Positions 1-6,723 of a stretch of DNA of 6,723 bases are shown piece after piece; positions within the stretch are counted from its first letter, which is position 1, and each line of letters opens with the position of its first letter. A program made the translations under genes and the position numbers. The DNA lies in the NCBI GenBank assembly GCA_001798565.1, contig MGSR01000073.1, positions 4,952 to 11,674 on the forward strand, given 5' to 3'. The stretch comes from Deltaproteobacteria bacterium RIFCSPLOWO2_12_FULL_60_16 (GTDB lineage: Bacteria; Desulfobacterota; Binatia; UBA9968). A model generated the notes under the pieces. The model was not told the DNA's origin. It made no database searches and worked only from the letters and a program-made list of their open reading frames with translations.

Positions 1-159
1 GCGTCTCTCAAGATCGATGCAATAGCTCCCTCGGGGAACGCGCTCTCGGCTGCAGCCGATGGACCTCTGCTTAAACCGAAGCTTTCCAGTCGGACGTCCG
101 CAGCCTCACTCGCGCTCCCCTCGCTCGCTCCGTAGAGTGAGGGGGCTTGCCGAGCGAGC
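1..159 (+). repeat. Left copy of a 159-bp inverted repeat
   Basis: This stretch aligns without gaps to the reverse complement of 3885-4043, with 140 of 159 positions identical by hand count. Bases 1-52 are identical; most differences cluster at 81-93. The match runs to the window edge, so the element may extend further left. It contains a 14-bp perfect palindrome at 46-59, and an 8-bp stem (123-130 with 152-159) around a 21-nt loop that is also formed by the other copy. It is GC-rich with repeated CTCGCTC/GAGCGAG blocks and shows no convincing gene: the reading frame through it resembles the frame through the other copy only because the DNA is repeated. It is probably a dispersed, non-autonomous structured repeat, type unknown. 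Confidence 0.88.
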
Positions 160-366
160 CGAAAGCACCGAGAGTGAACGGTTCAAAGAGCCCACGGACC
201 TATTGCTTTCGGGGAGCGAGGTGAGTCCCCGAACGAACCATCCAGCCGACGAGACGGTGAGCCAAGAGGATAGGGAGGTCCCTCTCTTCATTGCTTTCCG
301 GCAGCGAGGTAAGTCCCCGAACCAGTTCCAGACGAGAAGGCACGGGAGCAAACTAACGGTTCAGTC
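160..366. repeat. Non-coding stretch with degenerate direct repeats and dyads
   Basis: There is no believable gene here. Two related units start at 202 and 290 (88 bp apart). Each begins ATTGCTTTC, shares the core GCGAGGTRAGTCCCCGAAC, and ends near GACGAG (253 and 336). In the first unit, TTCGGGGA (208-215) pairs perfectly with TCCCCGAA (226-233) around a 10-nt loop; in the second unit the left arm has decayed. CCGAAAGCA (159-167) is the reverse complement of TGCTTTCGG (204-212). The 9-mer AACGGTTCA occurs at 177-185 and 355-363. This looks like a cluster of repeat modules continuing from the 159-bp repeat. Confidence 0.6.
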
Positions 367-394
367 TTGACAGAGAAAAGGCAAGCCATATAGT
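367..394 (+). promoter_or_regulatory. Sigma-70-type promoter for the GcvH-like gene
   Basis: A perfect -35 hexamer TTGACA (367-372) is followed after 16 bp by TATAGT (389-394), one mismatch from the -10 consensus. Transcription would begin near 401, only about 10 nt before the ATG at 411. The in-frame GTG at 393 lies inside the -10 box and so is an unlikely start. The leader is too short for a normal Shine-Dalgarno interaction. An ATG at 401, near the predicted first base, opens a 10-codon out-of-frame ORF that ends at 433. Confidence 0.65.
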
Positions 395-410
395 GGGGCA
401 ATGGTCGGTT

Positions 411-797
411 ATGGAGAGGACACTGAAAGTTAGCCAGGAGCATGTCTGGGTCGGCATTGAAGACGAGCATGTGTTCTTCGGGCTGACGAACTACGGCCAG
501 AGCGAGTTGGGGCAGATCATGTGTGTGGATCTCCCGGAAATAGGCGAGAAGGTGGAGCGCGGGGAGCCGTTCGGCGAAGTAGAGTCCGTCGCCACGGTTT
601 CCGAATTGATCTCCCCGGTGTCGGGCACCGTGCTCGCCATCAACCCGGAGCTGGAGAACCATCCTTCCGTTATCAACGAAGATCCATACAACGACGGCTG
701 GCTGATCGAGGTGAGACTGAATGACAAATCCGAAATCAAGTCCTTGATGGACATGGATGAGTATTACCATTTTGTCTTTAAGCCCAATCCTCAATAG
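411..797 (+). CDS. GcvH-like protein lacking the lipoyl lysine
   Basis: The product is 128 aa, the usual size of glycine cleavage H proteins. The family fold is clear: an N-terminal LKVSQEHVWV stretch, a GLTNYGQSELGQIMCVDLPE segment (residues 24-43), the hairpin region VESVATVSELISPVSG (57-72), and a DPYNDGWL segment near residue 92. In canonical GcvH the hairpin reads ESVK, and that Lys carries the lipoyl arm that shuttles aminomethyl groups between the P, T and L proteins. Here the position is Ala61 (GCC, 591-593), and no other Lys lies in the hairpin, so canonical lipoylation appears impossible. No gcvT, gcvP or lipoyl ligase gene is nearby. ATG 411 is preferred over GTG 393 because the promoter overlaps the latter. 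The gene overlaps pcm by 41 bp. The family call is firm; the function is unknown and may be a structural or regulatory paralogue. Confidence 0.88.
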   Translation: MERTLKVSQEHVWVGIEDEHVFFGLTNYGQSELGQIMCVDLPEIGEKVERGEPFGEVESVATVSELISPVSGTVLAINPELENHPSVINEDPYNDGWLIEVRLNDKSEIKSLMDMDEYYHFVFKPNPQ

Positions 798-1536
798 ATC
801 CTTCCCGGCCGGCCCGGCACTTTTTTTTCTGCTCTTTTTTCTCTCGACCGGTCCTCTCCCGCGGGCCGCCGCCGGGCAGAATGAAGAGGCGGAATTCGCC
901 CGGGCCCGGCGCGAAATGGTGGACAGACAGCTGCGCGCGCGGCGGATACAGGATCCCAAAGTGCTCGAGGCGATGGGCCAGGTGCCGCGCCATCACTTCG
1001 TTTCCGAGCAACATCGGGGCGCTGCCTATGACGACCGTCCCGTCCCGATCGGCGAGGGGCAGACCATCTCCCAGCCCTATGTCGTGGCGCTCATGAGCGA
1101 GGCGGCCGAGCTCAGGGGAGATGAGAAGGTGCTGGAGATCGGCACCGGCTCGGGTTACCAGGCGGCGGTGTTGAGCCGCCTGGCTAAAGAGGTCTACAGT
1201 GTCGAGATTATTCCTGCCCTGGCCGAGAGGGCGAGAGCAACCTTGTCGCGGCTCGGCTACAGGAATACCTGGGTCAAGGAAGGGGACGGATTTTTCGGCT
1301 GGCGGGAAAAAGGGCCCTTTGACGCGATTCTAGTCACCGCCGCTGCGGAAAAGGTCCCCGCGCCGCTGTGGCAGCAGCTCCGAGAGGAGGGACGGCTGGT
1401 GATGCCTTTGGGCAGCGAGCGCCGGGGTCAGCGTTTGGTCCGGATAAGAAAGAAGGCGGGCAAACAGCAACTGGAGGACATTACGGGCGTTCTTTTTGTT
1501 CCGATGACCGGGACGATTCAGAGCGAAAGTCGCTGA
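757..1536 (+). CDS. pcm: Protein-L-isoaspartate O-methyltransferase, exported
   Basis: The 259-aa product repairs damaged proteins by methylating L-isoaspartyl residues with S-adenosylmethionine. Recognised parts are GEGQTISQP (residues 99-107, substrate and active-site loop), the SAM-binding motif VLEIGTGSGYQ (125-135), an acidic residue at the end of the next strand (VYSVE, 146-150), DAILVTAAA (189-197) and the family's C-terminal FVPMTG. The enzyme core starts near residue 44, preceded by an extension with Arg14, a hydrophobic run PALFFLLFFL (20-29) and an AAAG stretch (37-40). That is a plausible Sec signal peptide, so the enzyme probably works in the periplasm, unlike the usual cytosolic form. 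ATG 757 lies inside the upstream gene, with only weak Shine-Dalgarno character, which suggests translational coupling. The 3' end overlaps ftsB on the other strand by 56 bp. Confidence 0.92.
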   Translation: MSITILSLSPILNRSFPAGPALFFLLFFLSTGPLPRAAAGQNEEAEFARARREMVDRQLRARRIQDPKVLEAMGQVPRHHFVSEQHRGAAYDDRPVPIGEGQTISQPYVVALMSEAAELRGDEKVLEIGTGSGYQAAVLSRLAKEVYSVEIIPALAERARATLSRLGYRNTWVKEGDGFFGWREKGPFDAILVTAAAEKVPAPLWQQLREEGRLVMPLGSERRGQRLVRIRKKAGKQQLEDITGVLFVPMTGTIQSESR

Positions 1537-1888
1537 GCGCCCTGCTGCGATTTCTTTTTGACTCCGCGGAGGCGAAGCGATAGATAATTTCTCCTGGTCG
1601 CACCAGGCCGAGATCCTCCCGGGCGATTTTCTCCAGGTAGAGGTCGTCATGGCGCAGGCGGTGGATGCGCTCTCGGAGGACCTCGTTTTCCTTTTGCAGG
1701 AGAAAGTTGGAGTCGTCGAGCTTGCCCTGTTCTCCCCGCAGGCGCCAGAGATGGAGCAGGCCCCTCTCGCCGAAAGTCGTAAAGAGCGACAGGCTCAGGA
1801 GCAAGGCGCAGAAGATATAGAGCGCCCAGGAGCGCGATCTGTTGGCTTGGGGCATAAATAGAGAGAGGAAACACCATGAATATAGCAC
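1481..1888 (-). CDS. ftsB: Septum formation initiator FtsB/DivIC family
   Basis: This 135-aa protein has the FtsB layout: a short N-terminus, one membrane helix (WALYIFCALLLSLSLF, residues 21-36), a charged heptad-like coiled coil (about 42-78, with LLQKENEVLRERIHRL), then the conserved YLEKIAREDLGLVRPGEIIYRF (84-105). FtsB joins FtsL and FtsQ at the inner membrane to activate septal peptidoglycan synthesis. I chose GTG (1888-1886) because GAAGGA sits 6 nt upstream; ATG at 1855, giving a more typical 124 aa, is the alternative but lacks a Shine-Dalgarno sequence. Residues 106-135 form an Arg/Ser-rich tail beyond the usual end, and its last part is antisense to the end of pcm. The gene is divergent from eno with 64 bp between them, whereas ftsB and eno commonly lie in the same direction in proteobacteria. 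Confidence 0.85.
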   Translation of the reverse strand: MLYSWCFLSLFMPQANRSRSWALYIFCALLLSLSLFTTFGERGLLHLWRLRGEQGKLDDSNFLLQKENEVLRERIHRLRHDDLYLEKIAREDLGLVRPGEIIYRFASAESKRNRSRALSDFRSESSRSSEQKERP

Positions 1889-1949
1889 ATTTTATCCTTC
1901 TCTGCCGCTTCATCAGCGCGAACCGCGAAGAAGGGACACTCGGAGGTGA

Positions 1950-3883
<1,934 letters not shown>

Positions 3884-3884
3884 T

Positions 3885-4043
3885 GGTCGCTCGCCAGGCC
3901 CCCTCGCTTTACGGAGCGACCGAGGGGAGCGCGAGTGAGGCTGCGGACGTAGAGACGAAAAGGTTCGGTTTAAGCACTGCTCCATCGGCCACAGCCGAGA
4001 GCGCGTTCCCCGAGGGAGCTATTGCATCGATCTTGAGAGACGC
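3885..4043 (-). repeat. Right copy of the 159-bp inverted repeat
   Basis: This is the reverse-complement partner of 1-159. The homology begins right after the nth stop region and ends at 4043 as far as can be compared, because the left partner is cut by the window edge. GGTCGCTC (3885-3892) pairs perfectly with GAGCGACC (3914-3921) around a 21-nt loop. Compared with the left copy, the second pair from the stem base is swapped (C-G to G-C) and pairing is kept, while four loop bases differ. A competing stem pairs CCCCTCG (3900-3906) with CGAGGGG (3921-3927). The copy lies between two convergent transcription units (nth and the transporter gene), a neutral place for a mobile or extragenic repeat. 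Confidence 0.88.
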
Positions 4044-4090
4044 CTCCGGCGGGAAGCGCGCCTCCGGGCCGATGTTGGCTTACAAGTAGA

Positions 4091-4111
4091 TGGGCCTTTT
4101 TCAACAGCCTG
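4091..4111. repeat. Possible dispersed-repeat or IS-end remnant in the convergent gap
   Basis: The short gap 4044-4123 holds no gene. It contains a direct repeat of CGCCTCCGG (4041-4049 and 4059-4067) and the motif GGCCTTTTTCAACAGCCTG. The latter resembles a T5-CAACAGCCTG-type sequence that I recall from ends of insertion elements and scattered intergenic repeats. No matching partner is visible in this window, so this is only a lead. Confidence 0.25.
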
Positions 4112-4123
4112 TCTCTGCCTGAC

Positions 4124-5614
4124 TTACCACAGCCCCAGCATCTTCCACCAGAGGCCGCCGACCACCAGCCAGACGACGATGTTGACCACGCTGACCAGCA
4201 GCCCGAGCCCCCACCAGGCGCCCATGGTCACGTAGCCCGAGCCGAAGTACATAGGCGCGGGGCCGGTGCCGTAGTGGGTGGTGGAGGAGTGGAGGCTGCT
4301 CGCGAAGGCGAGGGTCAGGGCCGCGAACATCGGCGGCGTGCCCGCCGCGATCGAGACGATCAGGAAGGGCGCATACATAGCCGCGATGTGGGCGGTCATG
4401 CTCGCGAACAGGTAGTGGGCGTAGAAGTAGACCAGCAGCAGCGCCATGTGCGCGGTGATCCAGTCGAGCCCCTTGACGCCGCCGGCCATCTCACTGCTGA
4501 ACCACTTGATGACCCCCAGCTTGCCCAGGAAGGTGGCCATCATGACCAGGGCGGCGAACCAGACCAGGGTGTCCCACGCCTTGCGCTCCTTCTCGACGTC
4601 GTCCCAGGTCAGCACCCCCGCGATGAGCAGGATAGCCAACCCTGCAAGCGCGGTCGTGGTGGCGTTCAGGTTGCCGAGCAGCGGGGCGAAGATCCACAAC
4701 GCCAGCACGACGATGAAGACGCCCAGCATCGTCCACTCGGCCCGCTTCACCGATCCCAGCTCGCGCAGCTTATCCTTCGCGAGCTTGACGGCGGCGGGCG
4801 TTTCCTTGATCTCGGGCGGGTAGACCTTGTAGAGGACCCAGGGCACCAGCGCGAGGCTCACCAGGCCCGGCACGAGCCCGGCCAGAGCCCAGCTTCCCCA
4901 GGTCAGGTTCAAGCCCTGCTCGCCCGCCAGTTTTACGACGAGCGGGTTGGCCGCCATCGCGGTCATGAACATGGCGCTGGTGATAATCGTGGCCTGGAAG
5001 GAGTTCTTGACCAGAAAGGCGCCGAGCTTGCGCGCCGTGCCGTCGTCCGGCTCGCTCCCGTAGGCACTCGCGATCGAGCGCAGTATCGGGTAGACGACGC
5101 CGCCTGCCCGCGCGGTGTTGCTCGGCATCGCGGGGGACAGCACCAGGTCCGTGGCCGCAAGGCTGTAGCCCAGGCCCAGGCTCCGCTTACCGAAGGCCGC
5201 GATGAACAGGTAGGCGATGCGGCTTCCCAGGCCGGTCTTGATGAAGCCGCGGGCGAACATGAATGCCGCCACGATCAGCCAGATGGTGCCGTCGGCGAAG
5301 CCGCTCAGGGCATCGCCCAAGCTCAGGGTGCCCGTCACGGCACAGAGGGCGATGCCGGTGATGGCCACCGCCCCCATGGGCAGCGGCTGAGAGATGATCC
5401 CCACGATGGTGCCTACGAAGATCGCCAGTAGCTGCCAGCCCTTCGCGCTGACTCCCGCCGGGGCGGGCGAGAACCATATCGCCAACCCCACTGCGATGGG
5501 GATCAGGTAGCGGAGCCAGAGATAGCCTTTGGGCTTCCCCTCCGAGACGGATGGCACGGTTGGAGTGGATTCCTTCGGCATGAGTATGGATAATTTTTTC
5601 GCTGGAGTTGCCAT
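4124..5614 (-). CDS. DASS-family dicarboxylate transporter
   Basis: The 496-aa inner-membrane protein belongs to the divalent anion:Na+ symporter family (SLC13, CitT, TtdT and plastid DiT1 relatives). It has many hydrophobic segments (from about residue 32 to the C-terminus) and the two family substrate/ion-binding motifs: SPAMPSNTARAGG with SNT at 165-167, and SSLHSSTTHYGTGPAPMY with SST at 443-445. The second motif's THYGTGPAP tail resembles the 2-oxoglutarate/malate and tartrate/citrate exchanger branch. I set the start at ATG 5614 because AGGAG lies 7 nt upstream; the frame stays open to 5722, but the added N-terminus is uncharged and atypical and would run through the predicted promoter. 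The gene lies downstream of a tartrate/D-malate-type dehydrogenase in the same direction, so a C4 (hydroxy)dicarboxylate is the likely substrate. Symport versus exchange cannot be told from the sequence. Confidence 0.9.
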   Translation of the reverse strand: MATPAKKLSILMPKESTPTVPSVSEGKPKGYLWLRYLIPIAVGLAIWFSPAPAGVSAKGWQLLAIFVGTIVGIISQPLPMGAVAITGIALCAVTGTLSLGDALSGFADGTIWLIVAAFMFARGFIKTGLGSRIAYLFIAAFGKRSLGLGYSLAATDLVLSPAMPSNTARAGGVVYPILRSIASAYGSEPDDGTARKLGAFLVKNSFQATIITSAMFMTAMAANPLVVKLAGEQGLNLTWGSWALAGLVPGLVSLALVPWVLYKVYPPEIKETPAAVKLAKDKLRELGSVKRAEWTMLGVFIVVLALWIFAPLLGNLNATTTALAGLAILLIAGVLTWDDVEKERKAWDTLVWFAALVMMATFLGKLGVIKWFSSEMAGGVKGLDWITAHMALLLVYFYAHYLFASMTAHIAAMYAPFLIVSIAAGTPPMFAALTLAFASSLHSSTTHYGTGPAPMYFGSGYVTMGAWWGLGLLVSVVNIVVWLVVGGLWWKMLGLW

Positions 5615-5644
5615 GGCTGTTCTCCTTTTATTGAATTGGGCGAC

Positions 5645-5659
5645 GCAAATTGCATGCCA
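5645..5659 (-). promoter_or_regulatory. Candidate sigma-54 (-24/-12) promoter of the transporter gene
   Basis: Read on the minus strand, TGGCATG-CAAT-TTGC matches the sigma-54 consensus TGGCACG-N4-TTGC at all but one specified position. The invariant GG and GC have the exact required spacing. The predicted start, near 5633, would give a leader of about 19 nt that still contains the AGGAG ribosome binding site (5626-5622). Sigma-54 control is known for C4-dicarboxylate uptake genes in other bacteria (DctB/DctD systems). The flanking Y and W consensus bases are not matched. Confidence 0.5.
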
Positions 5660-5730
5660 CAGAAAAGGAGAACGATTTCTGTATCCAAGCAGGTTCTCAG
5701 CAGGGTCGCACAGGGGGGGCAAAAGGTTTT

Positions 5731-5777
5731 TTTGTCACAGGTGCAAAACGCCTTGGCTGATTTTTCACAATTGCAAA
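5731..5777 (-). promoter_or_regulatory. Two 17-bp direct repeats, possible activator sites
   Basis: On the minus strand, TTTGCAATTGTGAAAAA (5777-5761) and TTTGCACCTGTGACAAA (5747-5731) match at 14 of 17 positions. They are exactly 30 bp apart, about three helical turns, so they would face the same side of the DNA. They lie roughly 100-145 bp upstream of the predicted sigma-54 start site, the usual place for enhancer-binding protein sites. The rest of the 197-bp gap (5615-5811) shows no gene and no clear terminator. Confidence 0.45.
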
Positions 5778-5811
5778 GAAATCGCCCGGGCGAGCCGCAC
5801 CGGCCAGCCCA

Positions 5812-6723
5812 TCAAATCGCCGCCGCAATCGCTTTTCCGACTTCCTCCGTGCCCGCCTTGCCGCCGATGTCGCGCGTGCGCGGCCCTTCTATGAGCACGG
5901 TCTCGATGGCCTTCACGATGGCGTTCGCTGCGTCCGGGTGGCCGAGATGCTCGAGCATCATCGCCCCCGACCAGACCTGACCAATGGGATTGGCGATCTT
6001 CCTGCCGGCGATGTCCGGGGCCGAGCCGTGCACCGGCTCGAACATGGACGGGTAGTCACGCTCCGGGTTGATGTTGGCCGAAGGCGCGATGCCGATGGTG
6101 CCGGCGCAAGCCGGGCCGAGGTCGGAAAGGATGTCGCCGAAGAGGTTGGACGCCACCACGACATCGAACCAGTCGGGATGCTGCACGAAATGCGCGGTCA
6201 GAATATCGATATGATATTGATCCCATTTGACGTCGGTATAGCTCTCTGCCATCGCCCTTACGCGCTCGTCCCAGTAGGGCATGGTAATGGTAATGCCGTT
6301 CGACTTCGTCGCCGAGGTAAGATGTTTTTTCGGCCGCGTGCGCGCCAGCTCGAAGGCGTATTTGACAATGCGATCGACGCCGCGCCGGGTGAAGGTCGCG
6401 GTTTGCATCACGGTCTCGCGCGCGGTGCCCTCGAAAATCCGCCCGCCGACAGAAGAGTATTCGCCCTCCGTGTTCTCGCGCACGACCCAGAATTCGACAT
6501 CGCCGACATTTCGCCCCGCGAGCGGCGATTTGATCCCCGGCATGAGCCGCACCGGGCGCAGATTCACGTAGAGATCGAACTGCCGGCGCATGGGAATCAG
6601 CAACTCCCATAACGAGAGGTGGTCCGGGACGCCGGGAAAGCCGCAGGCGCCGAAGAAGATCGCGTCGTGATGCCGGATCGCCGCCAGACCGTCCTCCGGC
6701 ATCATGCGGCCATGCTGCGAGCG
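5812..6723 (-). CDS. Tartrate/D-malate dehydrogenase family, 5'-truncated by the window
   Basis: The frame is open to the window edge: six further codons, ending in QHGR, precede the MMPEDGL stretch, so the real start lies outside. About 303 of an expected 360 or so residues are visible. This is a NAD-dependent beta-decarboxylating dehydrogenase of the isocitrate/isopropylmalate superfamily, in the tartrate dehydrogenase (ttuC) and D-malate dehydrogenase (dmlA) branch. The branch shows in VPDHLSLWELL, the substrate Args in YVNLRPVRL, VVRENTEGEYSS with the catalytic Tyr, HLTSATKSNGI with the catalytic Lys, metal-binding Asps in HIDILTAHFV and NLFGDILSDLGPA, and the cofactor loop EPVHGSAPDIAGRKIANP. 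It acts in the cytosol, oxidising D-malate or tartrate. The exact substrate is unresolved, so I give no symbol. The transporter gene lies 197 bp downstream. Confidence 0.93.
   Translation of the reverse strand, partial: RSQHGRMMPEDGLAAIRHHDAIFFGACGFPGVPDHLSLWELLIPMRRQFDLYVNLRPVRLMPGIKSPLAGRNVGDVEFWVVRENTEGEYSSVGGRIFEGTARETVMQTATFTRRGVDRIVKYAFELARTRPKKHLTSATKSNGITITMPYWDERVRAMAESYTDVKWDQYHIDILTAHFVQHPDWFDVVVASNLFGDILSDLGPACAGTIGIAPSANINPERDYPSMFEPVHGSAPDIAGRKIANPIGQVWSGAMMLEHLGHPDAANAIVKAIETVLIEGPRTRDIGGKAGTEEVGKAIAAAI

Noticed and set aside
202..336. CRISPR-like array
   Set aside because: There are only two units, they differ from each other, and there is no regular spacer pattern and no cas gene.
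59..370. 103-aa plus-strand ORF resembling the minus-strand ORF at 3755-3985
   Set aside because: The similarity (CLNR...RPQPHSRSPRSLR) comes wholly from the 159-bp inverted DNA repeat. The differences cluster at non-codon-like positions, composition is Arg/Ser-rich low complexity, and the second ORF runs antisense into nth.
393..410. GTG 393 as the start of the GcvH-like gene
   Set aside because: It lies inside the predicted -10 box, and the six extra residues are not part of the usual H-protein N-terminus.
288..959. 223-aa minus-strand ORF
   Set aside because: It is antisense to the clear GcvH-like and pcm genes, with no recognisable domain.
3885..3927. Rho-independent terminator of nth
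   Set aside because: The hairpin is real but no T-run follows it, and it belongs to the repeat, so I do not list it as a terminator.
4274..5431. 385-aa plus-strand ORF
   Set aside because: It is the antisense shadow of the DASS transporter: a Gly/Arg/His-rich translation without domain features.
5615..5722. Longer transporter start (36 extra residues)
   Set aside because: The extension covers the good AGGAG site and the sigma-54 promoter candidate and has no family counterpart.
5731..5777. CRP/FNR-type sites (TGTGA half-sites)
   Set aside because: Each repeat has one TGTGA half but lacks a proper TCACA partner at the required spacing. The tandem, 30-bp-phased arrangement fits enhancer sites better.
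5938..6612. 224-aa plus-strand ORF
   Set aside because: It is antisense to the tartrate/D-malate dehydrogenase, whose catalytic motifs are unmistakable.

Overview
This window reads as chromosomal DNA from a GC-rich Gram-negative bacterium. The evidence is an FtsB-type divisome protein, a protein-repair methyltransferase that carries an export signal, and a probable sigma-54 promoter. The overall look resembles uncultured delta-proteobacteria-like lineages, but that placement is an impression and I cannot fix the taxon from sequence alone.

There are two gene blocks. The left block (about 367-3883) is housekeeping: a GcvH-like protein (411-797), an exported protein-L-isoaspartate methyltransferase (757-1536), ftsB on the minus strand (1481-1888), enolase (1953-3236) and endonuclease III (3233-3883). 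gcvH-like/pcm and eno/nth overlap end to start and look translationally coupled. ftsB lies between them in the opposite direction, convergent with pcm and divergent from eno. The GcvH-like protein has Ala where the lipoyl-accepting Lys should be, so it probably does not work as an ordinary glycine-cleavage H protein.

The left block is bracketed by two inverted copies of a 159-bp non-coding repeat (1-159 and 3885-4043). They align without gaps at 140 of 159 positions by hand count, and the first 52 bases are identical. Both copies can form the same 8-bp stem, with one compensatory base-pair change. Further dyads and degenerate direct repeats follow the left copy at 160-340, up to a good sigma-70 promoter for the GcvH-like gene.

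The right block (4124-6723) is a catabolic locus read leftward: a tartrate/D-malate-type beta-decarboxylating dehydrogenase (cut by the window edge), a 197-bp intergenic region, then a DASS-family dicarboxylate transporter. The intergenic region holds a well-spaced sigma-54 promoter candidate and two 17-bp direct repeats exactly 30 bp apart, in the position expected for an enhancer-binding activator. A simple model is inducible uptake of a C4 hydroxy-dicarboxylate followed by its oxidation. Arg codon use differs sharply between the blocks (AGA/AGG about 26 of 93 on the left, about 2 of 32 on the right), so the right block may have been acquired separately.

The most notable items are the lysine-less GcvH-like protein, the covarying inverted repeat around a core-gene block, and the sigma-54-type control region of the transporter.
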